Source: Arachidicoccus terrestris (GTDB lineage Bacteria; Bacteroidota; Bacteroidia; Chitinophagales; Chitinophagaceae). From it: a stretch of DNA of 64,000 nucleotides. The DNA lies in NCBI RefSeq assembly GCF_020042345.1, contig NZ_CP083387.1, positions 1,984,001-2,048,000 on the forward strand, in the 5' to 3' direction. Shown here in pieces: positions 26,634 to 35,499 of this stretch. The position numbers and the translations under genes were made by a program. Position 1 is the first letter of the stretch. The number at the start of each line of letters is the position of its first letter. The notes beneath the pieces are model-generated. The model was not told the origin of the DNA and made no database searches. It worked only from the letters and a program-made list of their open reading frames with translations.

Positions 26634-29600
26634 ATGTTTATGAAAAGAGGCCTTGGCCTACTCATATCAGCTGGATTGCTGACGGTAGGAATTGCTGGCT
26701 ATGGACAAGTGCTTCCAGATGGAAGTCACCCGCCAAAAGATTCCCTACCTGACAAGTCCAATCAAGATAGCACAGGTCTTCCTGTTGCGACACCCCTCTC
26801 CAATTCACCGTCAGATACGGTACCCAGGCAATCCCCTCCAACCAGTAAACCCCTTCAAGACACTAATGCGCTTCCTGCAACAACACAGCAGGCGCCAGCC
26901 TCTGATACTACGGGAAAAGATTCTGTAGAATATGTGATGGGACTGGTCACGACCAAGAGCGGTGAATCCCTTGCCGGAGCCACGATCAAAGCTACGACAG
27001 GTGAAACAGTATCTGCCGGCAATAGCGGTGGATTCAAGCTTGTCTATAAACCTGGCATGCAGGTCTCATTCAGTAATGTGGGCTATAACGACACGACTAT
27101 TACAATCAGCAATCCCGCCACATTTTTAAAGGTGGTTCTTTCCAGTAATAAAGACCAGCATAACCTCTCGGACGTAAAAGTTACCGCGCTGGGAATTTCT
27201 AAAAACGGCAATAGCGTAGGTTATTCTGTTCAGGAGATCAAAGGCGCAGCGGTACAGACAGCCAAAGAAACCAATTTTGTCAATTCCATGCAAGGTAAAC
27301 TGGCCGGTGTGCAGATCAGCGGGAATACCGGATCCATGGGAGGCTCGTCCAAAATCACCATTCGCGGTAATAAATCGATCACGGGTAATAATAATGCACT
27401 GTTCGTGGTTGATGGTGTTTTTATGGGCAATAGTAATCCGGTACCGAGCTACAACCAGGCCATCGGCGGTGGCGGGTTTGATTATGGCAGCCCTATTCAG
27501 GATATCAATCCAGACGATATCGATCAGATAAGCGTACTGAAAGGTGCCGCGGCTACTGCGTTATATGGCAGCAGAGGATCCAATGGAGTCGTACTCATCA
27601 CTACAAAAAAAGGGAGCGGCGGAAAACTGGGCATCAGCTATAGCATGAATGCGCAGGTGGACAAAGTCTATATTTTGCCCAATTACCAAAACACCTATGG
27701 CGGCGGTGCTGCCACCAGCGATTACAGTGAAGGTGTTTTTGATACACTATGGCAGAAAGAGCATCCGGAGCAATTTAAAAACGGCCCCACTTATACAGAT
27801 CCCGTAAAAGGCGGTTATGACCTGATGCCACAATATGCAGTTGATGAGTCCTGGGGCCCTAGACTGGAAGGCCAGATCATCCGGCCTTATTACTCTTTTG
27901 ATAAAGACAAGAATAACCCTTATTTTGGAATGACAACGCCCTGGTCACCTCAGCCGGACAATGTGCGCAATTTCTTTAAGACCGGCATTACCGTGACCAA
28001 TAGTGTCAGTTTAGGCGGCAGCAATGAAGATGGTGCCTTCAGGCTTTCCTACAGCAATATGGACCAACATTATATTATGCCGGGGTCCCGGCAGGTCCGC
28101 AATAATATTGGCTTCAACGGATCTTATAAGCTGATCCCCAACCTGACCGCTATTGTCTCCGCCAACTACTCGGTCAACGATGTAAAAGGGCGTATTGGTA
28201 CCGGATTCTCGGGGCTTAACCCCATGGAGCTTTTCTCCATGTATAGTCAAAGACAACTGGAAGTCGACAAGCTTAAATATTATCAGTTCCCCGATGGGTC
28301 TCAGGTCAGCTGGAACCGGAAGGCTTTTAATGACCCGACGCCGGCATCTGCAACATCTCCCTATTGGAATGCGTATAATAACTATGAAACAGATGTCAGA
28401 AAGCGCCTGTTCGGCCAGGCCGGCCTTGAATATAAGCCAGTGGACTGGCTGAACCTTTCAGCCAAAGTATTTATGGATCATTACAATACTTTGCAACAGG
28501 AACGCACGGCTCAGGATCTGCTCAGTGGCCAGACCGGCGGCTACGCCAGGACGGAACTGGAACATGAAGAGATCAACTATCAGTTCATGGCGACCGCCAA
28601 AAATGACCTTTCTTCCAGGTTCGGCATTAATGCAACCGTCGGCGGTAATATAATGACTCAAATGGATGCCGTTAATGCCGGCTCTTTTGCCGGATTGATC
28701 GTACCAGGCCTGTATAGCCTGACAAACTCAAGTGGCCGGGTTACCTATTCTGATTATCTGTTCAAAAAAAGGATTAACTCCTTATTTGCGGATGTGATAC
28801 TAAGCCTGGACGACAACCAGTATCTGGAACTCACCGGAAGAAATGACTGGTCATCCGCATTAGCAAACGGAAATAACTCCTATTTCTATCCCTCTGCTTC
28901 ATATTCTATGGTATTCTCCAACTGGCTTTCTAACTGGAAATGGCTCTCCTATGGTAAGTTCCGTGCCAGTGTCGCACAGATAGGCAGTGATACCGATCCC
29001 TATCGGACCAGTCTCGCCTATGCAGCTCCGGTCGTATTTGGTGGCGGTTCTTATGTATTGAAAGATCCGAACCTGTTCAACGCCGGCCTTAAACCGGAAA
29101 GAAGCACCGAATATGAAACGGGTGTTGAACTCAAATTCCTGAATAACAGGATCGGTCTTGATCTGACGGTATACAGCCGGACCACAAAGGACCTGATCAT
29201 TCCGCTGTCGGTCTCAAATGCCACGGGGTATAGCACGTTCTATGCCAACGCGGGTAAATCCAGAAACCAGGGACTGGAAATACAGTTGACAGGACGTCCC
29301 ATTCAGACGAAAGATTTCTCCTGGGATGCGACGATCAATTTCTCTACCAATAAAAGTAAATTGTTGTCCTTAGATATTCCTAACAACCCTGATATCAATC
29401 AATATGTTGTCGGCACAGAGCGCCGCCGCCACTCCGTCAGTACGACGGCGATTGTCGGACAGCCGCTATTTGTCCTCACAGGTACCGACTATACTTATCT
29501 GAATGGCAAAAAGGTCATTGACAGCAGCGGCCACTATGTACCTTCTGAGCCGGGCCAGATACTAGGCAACACAGAGCCAGACTTTATCGGCGGCTTCAGC

Positions 29601-30104
29601 AATACATTTACTTATAAGAATGTCAGTCTAAGCGCGCTGGTTGACTTCCAGAAAGGAGGCAGCTTCTTCTCCTATACGAATATGTATGGGCTCTCCTCTG
29701 GTCTCGTAGAGGAAACAGTAGCCAATAACGTGCGGGAAAACGGCGTGGATGTTTCAGGTGTTCTGCCAACAGGAGAAGATTATAATGTCCACTTAAATGC
29801 GGCCGATCATTTTAAAAATAATTTTGGCACTAATATCAATGCAGCCAATGTATATGATGGAAGTTATATTTATCTGAGAGAAGTCACACTGGGCTATGCC
29901 TTACCGGCAAAGTGGGCAGATGCCATTCATGCGGCAAATGCCAGGATATCTCTTTACGGTCGTAACCTTTGGCTGATCCATAGCAACGCGCCCAATGTAG
30001 ATCCATCCAATATCATTAATTCAACCAGTAATATTACCGGTATGGAAGGTGGGGCGCTGCCCTCTGTGCGTTCTTATGGTATCAATCTTAATATCGGCTT
30101 CTAA
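26634..30104 (+). CDS. SusC/RagA-family TonB-dependent receptor with Pro/Ser/Thr-rich N-terminal linker
   Basis: Outer-membrane oligosaccharide importer of 1156 residues. A signal peptide (about 1-24, ending GYGQ) leads into an unusual low-complexity linker at about 26-97 with 13 prolines and many Ser, Thr and Gln. A carboxypeptidase-regulatory-like domain (about 98-172), plug (ALFVVDGVFMG, ALYGSRGSNGVVLI) and barrel ending in GINLNIGF follow. There is no STN domain and no linked sigma/FecR pair, so control is likely by another regulator. The SusD partner starts 13 bases after the stop. MKRGLGLL two codons in is an alternative start. Confidence 0.95.
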   Translation: MFMKRGLGLLISAGLLTVGIAGYGQVLPDGSHPPKDSLPDKSNQDSTGLPVATPLSNSPSDTVPRQSPPTSKPLQDTNALPATTQQAPASDTTGKDSVEYVMGLVTTKSGESLAGATIKATTGETVSAGNSGGFKLVYKPGMQVSFSNVGYNDTTITISNPATFLKVVLSSNKDQHNLSDVKVTALGISKNGNSVGYSVQEIKGAAVQTAKETNFVNSMQGKLAGVQISGNTGSMGGSSKITIRGNKSITGNNNALFVVDGVFMGNSNPVPSYNQAIGGGGFDYGSPIQDINPDDIDQISVLKGAAATALYGSRGSNGVVLITTKKGSGGKLGISYSMNAQVDKVYILPNYQNTYGGGAATSDYSEGVFDTLWQKEHPEQFKNGPTYTDPVKGGYDLMPQYAVDESWGPRLEGQIIRPYYSFDKDKNNPYFGMTTPWSPQPDNVRNFFKTGITVTNSVSLGGSNEDGAFRLSYSNMDQHYIMPGSRQVRNNIGFNGSYKLIPNLTAIVSANYSVNDVKGRIGTGFSGLNPMELFSMYSQRQLEVDKLKYYQFPDGSQVSWNRKAFNDPTPASATSPYWNAYNNYETDVRKRLFGQAGLEYKPVDWLNLSAKVFMDHYNTLQQERTAQDLLSGQTGGYARTELEHEEINYQFMATAKNDLSSRFGINATVGGNIMTQMDAVNAGSFAGLIVPGLYSLTNSSGRVTYSDYLFKKRINSLFADVILSLDDNQYLELTGRNDWSSALANGNNSYFYPSASYSMVFSNWLSNWKWLSYGKFRASVAQIGSDTDPYRTSLAYAAPVVFGGGSYVLKDPNLFNAGLKPERSTEYETGVELKFLNNRIGLDLTVYSRTTKDLIIPLSVSNATGYSTFYANAGKSRNQGLEIQLTGRPIQTKDFSWDATINFSTNKSKLLSLDIPNNPDINQYVVGTERRRHSVSTTAIVGQPLFVLTGTDYTYLNGKKVIDSSGHYVPSEPGQILGNTEPDFIGGFSNTFTYKNVSLSALVDFQKGGSFFSYTNMYGLSSGLVEETVANNVRENGVDVSGVLPTGEDYNVHLNAADHFKNNFGTNINAANVYDGSYIYLREVTLGYALPAKWADAIHAANARISLYGRNLWLIHSNAPNVDPSNIINSTSNITGMEGGALPSVRSYGINLNIGF

Positions 30105-30117
30105 TTTTAAAAAATAC

Positions 30118-31587
30118 ATGGTTATGTTACAAGATAAAATAAAACGCTATATACTGATGATAGGTGTCGGGTTCCTGCTGATGCAATCCTGTACGAAAGG
30201 ATTCGACTCACTGAATCAGGATCCGACCAGGCCGACCGACGTCACCCCCTCGGAAATGATTACCGGTGTGGAAAAATCAGCATCAGACATTGTTTACAGT
30301 CTAAGCGCCAATGGCAACCTGGGGATGTTGTATGCACAATTTTATGCCCAGACACAAAAAGAATCCTCCAGTCATTATCAACTCGATGAAGGGACCAATA
30401 ATGTTCTGTGGAGCCTGTACAGTTCGCCCCTGTCCAATATACAGGAAATCCAGCGACTGAATACGGTCAGCCCCGAGCCGGGCGCACAAAATGAAAATGC
30501 AATAGTGCAGATACTGGGTGTCTGGATCTACCAGATACTGACGGACGTATATGGAAACGTTCCATATACTGAAGCACTCGAAGGCAGCGCTAATCTAACA
30601 CCGGTCTATGATGACTCCCAGAAGATCTATGACTCTTTGGTATTAAATCTGGACCATGCGATGAGTCAGCTGGACAGCAGCCAGCCCAGCTTTGCGACCG
30701 GGGAGCTGATCTATAATGGAGATGTCGTTTTGTGGAAGAAACTAGCCAATTCTTTAAAACTAAGGATTGGGATCCGTATAGCGGATGCAGCCCCGGCCAA
30801 ATCCAAAAAAATTGTAGAAGAAGCTGTGGCCTCCGGCGTCATGACATCTGCAGCGGATGAAGCGAAATTCCCGTACCTGGCCACTGTTCCGGATCAATTC
30901 CCGTTTAATGAAGAAAGAGGAACAGGCCTGCCCAATGACTTTCAGGTAACAGAAACGCTCGTGAACTTTTTGAAAGAAACCAAGGATCCCCGCCTGACGA
31001 TCTACGCAAGACCGGCAACAAAAACAAATGAATATGTGGGTAAGCCCTATGGTCTGGGCTCCTTTGAAGCGGGATTCGAGGGGTATTCTTATCCGGGAAA
31101 AGCTGTCTACAGCCCTACCTTTCCGGGATATATTATGAGTTATGCGGAAGTGGCCTTCGCGCTTGCAGAAGCAGCACAGAGAGGCTATAAAGTCGGAGGA
31201 GACGCCGCCGGCTTCTATGAGGAGGGTGTTAAAGCCTCTATGTCATTTTGGGGTGTCAGCGATCAGGATGTAACGACCTTCCTTGAAAACAATCCTTATA
31301 CAACCGGTAATTGGAGAGATGTCATTGGGACACAAAAGTGGCTGGCACTTTATAATCAGGGATTACAGGCCTGGTTTGAGCGAACCAGATTACAATTCAA
31401 AAAACCGGACGGTTCTCCGCTCTTTGTCGCACCGGCTCAGTCCCTGGACCCCAATGTCAAAATGGTACCGACCCGGCTCACCTATCCCATCTCAGAACAA
31501 TCCAACAATCAGAAAAACTATAACGATGCTGTAGCAGATCTGGGTGGAACAGACTCAAAAGGCCTGACACTCTGGTGGCAGAAATAG
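30118..31587 (+). CDS. SusD/RagB-like lipoprotein (SusD-like_2 type)
   Basis: Surface lipoprotein of 489 residues that pairs with the preceding SusC. The start at 30118 (MVMLQDKIKRY) follows the SusC stop by 13 bases; the open frame overlapping SusC has no signal character. The lipobox is near FLLMQSC with Cys25, then FDSLNQDPTRPTDVTPSEMI, which is typical of the SusD-like_2 (nutrient-binding) subfamily rather than the canonical RagB group. Its mature region is helical with TPR-like repeats (ILGVWIYQILTDVYGNVPY). Transcription ends at the terminator 48 bases past the stop. Confidence 0.92.
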   Translation: MVMLQDKIKRYILMIGVGFLLMQSCTKGFDSLNQDPTRPTDVTPSEMITGVEKSASDIVYSLSANGNLGMLYAQFYAQTQKESSSHYQLDEGTNNVLWSLYSSPLSNIQEIQRLNTVSPEPGAQNENAIVQILGVWIYQILTDVYGNVPYTEALEGSANLTPVYDDSQKIYDSLVLNLDHAMSQLDSSQPSFATGELIYNGDVVLWKKLANSLKLRIGIRIADAAPAKSKKIVEEAVASGVMTSAADEAKFPYLATVPDQFPFNEERGTGLPNDFQVTETLVNFLKETKDPRLTIYARPATKTNEYVGKPYGLGSFEAGFEGYSYPGKAVYSPTFPGYIMSYAEVAFALAEAAQRGYKVGGDAAGFYEEGVKASMSFWGVSDQDVTTFLENNPYTTGNWRDVIGTQKWLALYNQGLQAWFERTRLQFKKPDGSPLFVAPAQSLDPNVKMVPTRLTYPISEQSNNQKNYNDAVADLGGTDSKGLTLWWQK

Positions 31588-31634
31588 CTTCCGCGGACAA
31601 GGATATTGCGCACCCAGCATTTCCTCATTAACAT

Positions 31635-31672
31635 AAGGCTCCGTAGTGTACAAAATGACACTGCGGAGCCTT
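31635..31672 (+). terminator. Hairpin terminator after the first SusCD pair
   Basis: 15-base arms (31635-31649 and 31658-31672; AAGGCTCCGTAGTGT against ACACTGCGGAGCCTT, one G-T pair) with an 8-base loop, followed by TTCG. Located 48 bases past the SusD stop. Confidence 0.85.
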
Positions 31673-31991
31673 TTCGTATTCGGCAAATGTGATTGACAGG
31701 GCCATTATAACTTTTTTAAGAATTTCTTTAGGTTTATTTTGAAGTTTTAGAATATTATTTTTACTTTCGTTTATGTAATATATGCGTTAATATTGAAAGA
31801 CATTAGAAAGCATTGGAAATCAATCTGCCTCAATACAGAACACGATATTTATGCCTCTTTGCGTGGTCGATTATGGGTCAGCCAACCTTCGAAATAATCA
31901 TTCTAAAATAGAATTAATGCCTATGTTTCCATCCAAAGATTACGGATTTATTAATTCTTTGTTTCACTTGAAAGGAAGTATCTGATCTAAT

Positions 31992-31999
31992 TAACTTTG
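31992..31999 (+). promoter_or_regulatory. Candidate promoter element TAACTTTG
   Basis: Matches the Bacteroidota TAnnTTTG element; ACTTG about 21 bases upstream could serve as a degenerate -33 TTTG. It is about 350 bases upstream of the next SusC start, so it may drive a long leader or a decayed gene. Confidence 0.35.
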
Positions 32000-32258
32000 C
32001 GCGCATTAAAACAAAGAACAGAGGAAAACCCTTGCGTGTTCACGGAAGTATTAGTGAGTGCCAAGGGCGTTAAAGAGATTATGAAGCGTTTATGGCCATA
32101 GCTACAAAAGCTTCAGATTATTACCGGGGCAGGGGGTCGGATAGGAACTGGTTGCGCAAGGATACCTACCTCTTATTTCAAGACAGAGATGTTTAGTGAC
32201 TAGCTATAGTCAGGGATAAAAGAGCCCTGGATTATGGCCTGAACTTCTATTGCCTTTC

Positions 32259-32270
32259 GCAAACGTTTGC
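32259..32270. promoter_or_regulatory. Perfect LacI-type operator palindrome GCAAACGTTTGC
   Basis: Twelve-base perfect palindrome with the central CG typical of LacI/GalR operators, 80 bases upstream of the SusC start at 32351. It is the most symmetric of four related sites in the window (5647, 24492, 50607). A LacI regulator is encoded at 58974-59996, but which protein binds here is unknown. Confidence 0.55.
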
Positions 32271-32350
32271 ATTCACCACAGATGTCAAAATATGCTTTCA
32301 ACAGATTTACTTCTTATTTCATTTAAACAATTCATCTAAACTTCGAGACT

Positions 32351-35300
32351 ATGGCTAAAAGTATTTTATTCTTTATCGGCCTGTTTTTCCTGATGCAAAC
32401 GAGCCTTAAGGCTCAGCGGCAAATAGCTGGAAGAGTTGTCGACCGTGAAACGAGGCTGCCCGTTACGGGAGCCTCCATTACACTTCCCGATAATGCGGCA
32501 GGCGCTTTAACCGATAGTAGTGGCCGGTTTACATTAAATCTGCCCCCCTCTGCACAGTTTTTCCGGGTCAGCTCAGTTGGCTACAAACCGCAGACCGTCA
32601 ATTTCAGAAATGAATCAGACACGTTCAGGATCTTTCTGGAATCCAATGTCGCCACACTAAATGACGTAGTTGTAGTGGGATACGGCACACAGAAAAAAGG
32701 TGATTTGACAGGAGCCATATCCACGGTCTCTGTCTCGGAATTAAAACAGGTCCCCGTAACAAACCTGACCAATGCGCTTGCCGGAAAGGTGCCGGGTGTC
32801 ATCGCCATCAACGGAAGCGGTGAACCGGGAAGTGCGGGCTCAAAGATACTGATCCGGGGAAACCATGGATTCAACAATAACGCACCGCTCATCGTCATTG
32901 ATGGCGTACCTTATGCGAATAAGTCGCTCGGCACCCTTGATGCAAATGATATTGAAAGTATGAGTGTGTTAAAGGATGCCACAGCATCTATATACGGAGC
33001 GGAAGCCGCCAACGGGGTTATACTGGTAACGACCAAACATGGCATCATGAATTTAAAGCCTGAGGTTACTTTTAACTTTAACCAGGGTTTTACACAGCCT
33101 ACCCGTACACCGGAGATGGCGGATGCACCGACCTATATGACCATGATCAATGAGTCAGCCCTGTATGATGGCGGGACACCGAAATTCACACAGGAAGATA
33201 TCGATGCCTACAAGAGTCCCAATAGAGATCCCTGGCTATACCCAAATACCGACTGGTATAAGGAGACCTTAAAACCACTCTCACCCCAAACCACCGGAAA
33301 TCTCTCCGTTCAGGGGGGCTCTTCCAATCTGTCTTATTTTGTTTCTGTTGGTGCCAAGACCCAGGAAGGCTATTATAAAAACAGTGCGACCCGGTACAAT
33401 CAGTTTAATATCCGAAGCAATATCACGGACCAGGTCACCAAAAACATCAAAATTGGCGTGGACCTTTCAGGGCGCAAAGAAGACCGTAAATATCCGCTTG
33501 TCTCTGCCGCGCAGAACTTCAGGATGATCATCAGGGGCCGCCCGACGGATCCTGCGTTCTATCCTAACGGACTGCCGGGTCCCGACCAGGAAGGCGGCGT
33601 CCAGCCAGCCGTCACCGGTACCACCCAGACGGGAACTGACCGCAATCAGCAATACTATTTTACCGGCAACCTGACCATGGACATCACGATTCCGGGCCTG
33701 GATGGATTCAATATCCGTGGACTGCTCTCCTACAACAAGGAGTTTGAAGAAATTAAATACTGGAGAATACCCTGGACCTTATATGCTTTCGACCGGTCGG
33801 CCTATGCCAATAACGGCATGAAAGACCCGGAGAGTTATCTGACGGCCCAGCAAAAAGGGCCGACGGACCCCGAACTTAAACAAACCTATTTACAACAGGA
33901 AAAGATCCTGGGCAATGTCGTTGCCAGTTATAAACGCAATTTCGGGGATCATCACTTTACCGTGATGGTGGGATCCGAAATGCAGAAATTCAACGGCAAC
34001 ACCTTTAACGCCTACCGGCGCCACTTTATCTCTACTGCCATCCCTGAACTCTTCGCCGGTGGGCAGGAAGACTGGTCCAATGACGGTTCTGCAGAACAAG
34101 GCGCCCGCCTGAGTTATTTTGACCGTCTTGAATACAACTATAAAGGAAAGTACCTGTTTCAGTTTGTAAGCCGTATTGACGGATCTTACCTCTTCCCTAA
34201 AGACCACCGGTTCGGCTTTTTCCCTGCCATCTCCGCCGGCTGGCGAATCTCCGAGGAATCCTTCTTTAAAGATAATATCCACTTTTTAGATGATCTGAAA
34301 TTAAGAGCCTCCTGGGGCAAGACCGGTAATGACATTTCAGACCCGGATGCATTGGTGGAAGCACAGCAATACCTGAATGGCTTCGAATTTGGTCCCGGTT
34401 ATGTCTTTGGTGTCGACCAGAGCGTCGTACTGGATCTTCAGCCATCTGTGGTCGCCAACCCCTATATTACCTGGGAAAGGGCCAATCAGTTTGATTTTGG
34501 CATAGACGGGACTATGCTTGGCCGGAAGCTTAATTTTACGATTGATTACTGGCATCAGTTAAGAACGGGCATTCTGATAGAGCCATCGGCATCGGTGCCC
34601 CAGAGTACCGGAATGGACTTGCCCCGACAAAACATCGGCAAAGTAAAAAGCTGGGGCTATGACGGTAACGTCAACTGGGATCAGACAGTCAATAGCGATT
34701 TCAGTTACCATATAGGTCTCAATGGGGGCTTCTCCAATTCCCAGGTGGTTTTTGCAGACGAGGTGCCCAATATCCCCTCCTATCAGAGAAAGACCGGCAA
34801 ACGGATCAGCACATCTTTATACTATAAAGTCCTTGGTGTCTATCAGGATCAGGCACAGGTTGACGGCTCCGTCCATATGGACGGTGCAAGAGCCGGAGAT
34901 CTGATCTTCGCCGATGTCAATAACGACGGCGAGATTAACGCAGATGACATGATCCGGGTAGATAAGAATTCTACGCCTAACTGGACAGGTGGATTGTCCC
35001 TGGGTGCCAACTGGCGTGGGCTTAGCCTTTCTGTCTTCTTTCAGGGCTCTGCCGGTGCCGTTCAGTATGTATCTACAGAATCAGGAGATATCGGAAACTA
35101 CCTGGCAGAAGATGCCAGGATCCGCTGGAGACCGGATCCTGCTGATGAAACCGGGTTGACGCCAGACCCTTCGGGCCTGCCTTATTCCGGCCCCAGGACC
35201 TTTAACAGGGGTGACACCTACTGGTCACCACAGGGCGCCAACGCCAGCACTTATTATCTACGCAATACAGATTATGTAAGGCTCAAAACCGTTGAACTGG

Positions 35301-35488
35301 GTTACAACCTGCCGGATAAACTGCTGGCCCGAATGGGCTCTATCAATAGTTTCAGGATCTATGTAAACGGCTACAATCTAATTACCTGGGACAAATTCAA
35401 GATTATGGATCCGGAAGCCAGCAATGCGGCGGGTGATTATTATCCACAGTCCAGGATTTTCAACGTGGGCTTAAACGTTACCTTTTAA
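32351..35488 (+). CDS. SusC/RagA-family TonB-dependent receptor
   Basis: Outer-membrane oligosaccharide importer of 1045 residues. Signal peptide (about 1-21, ending LKAQ), carboxypeptidase-regulatory-like domain (about 24-95), TonB-box-like region before the conserved VVVGYGTQKKGDLTGAIS, plug (PLIVIDGVPYAN, IYGAEAANGVILV) and barrel ending in NVGLNVTF. No STN domain and no linked sigma/FecR pair. It is the first gene of a two-gene unit, with its SusD 11 bases downstream, and carries a LacI-type palindrome in its leader. Confidence 0.96.
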   Translation: MAKSILFFIGLFFLMQTSLKAQRQIAGRVVDRETRLPVTGASITLPDNAAGALTDSSGRFTLNLPPSAQFFRVSSVGYKPQTVNFRNESDTFRIFLESNVATLNDVVVVGYGTQKKGDLTGAISTVSVSELKQVPVTNLTNALAGKVPGVIAINGSGEPGSAGSKILIRGNHGFNNNAPLIVIDGVPYANKSLGTLDANDIESMSVLKDATASIYGAEAANGVILVTTKHGIMNLKPEVTFNFNQGFTQPTRTPEMADAPTYMTMINESALYDGGTPKFTQEDIDAYKSPNRDPWLYPNTDWYKETLKPLSPQTTGNLSVQGGSSNLSYFVSVGAKTQEGYYKNSATRYNQFNIRSNITDQVTKNIKIGVDLSGRKEDRKYPLVSAAQNFRMIIRGRPTDPAFYPNGLPGPDQEGGVQPAVTGTTQTGTDRNQQYYFTGNLTMDITIPGLDGFNIRGLLSYNKEFEEIKYWRIPWTLYAFDRSAYANNGMKDPESYLTAQQKGPTDPELKQTYLQQEKILGNVVASYKRNFGDHHFTVMVGSEMQKFNGNTFNAYRRHFISTAIPELFAGGQEDWSNDGSAEQGARLSYFDRLEYNYKGKYLFQFVSRIDGSYLFPKDHRFGFFPAISAGWRISEESFFKDNIHFLDDLKLRASWGKTGNDISDPDALVEAQQYLNGFEFGPGYVFGVDQSVVLDLQPSVVANPYITWERANQFDFGIDGTMLGRKLNFTIDYWHQLRTGILIEPSASVPQSTGMDLPRQNIGKVKSWGYDGNVNWDQTVNSDFSYHIGLNGGFSNSQVVFADEVPNIPSYQRKTGKRISTSLYYKVLGVYQDQAQVDGSVHMDGARAGDLIFADVNNDGEINADDMIRVDKNSTPNWTGGLSLGANWRGLSLSVFFQGSAGAVQYVSTESGDIGNYLAEDARIRWRPDPADETGLTPDPSGLPYSGPRTFNRGDTYWSPQGANASTYYLRNTDYVRLKTVELGYNLPDKLLARMGSINSFRIYVNGYNLITWDKFKIMDPEASNAAGDYYPQSRIFNVGLNVTF

Positions 35489-35499
35489 AATTATCAATT

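Larger units (their letters stand above)
31588..32350. other. Long intergenic region between two SusCD pairs, with possible gene remnants
   Basis: About 760 bases. It starts with the terminator of the first pair, then an AT-rich stretch. Near 31992-31999 is TAACTTTG, a perfect -7 promoter match. Short open pieces follow, including a frame from 32074 to a stop at 32194-32196 (AIATKASDYYRGRG, NWLRKDTYLLFQDRDV) and another ending at about 32100 (VFTEVLVSAKGVKEI). They are too short to be genes and may be remains of a decayed gene; I do not recognise it. The LacI-type palindrome at 32259-32270 lies near the end. Confidence 0.5.
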
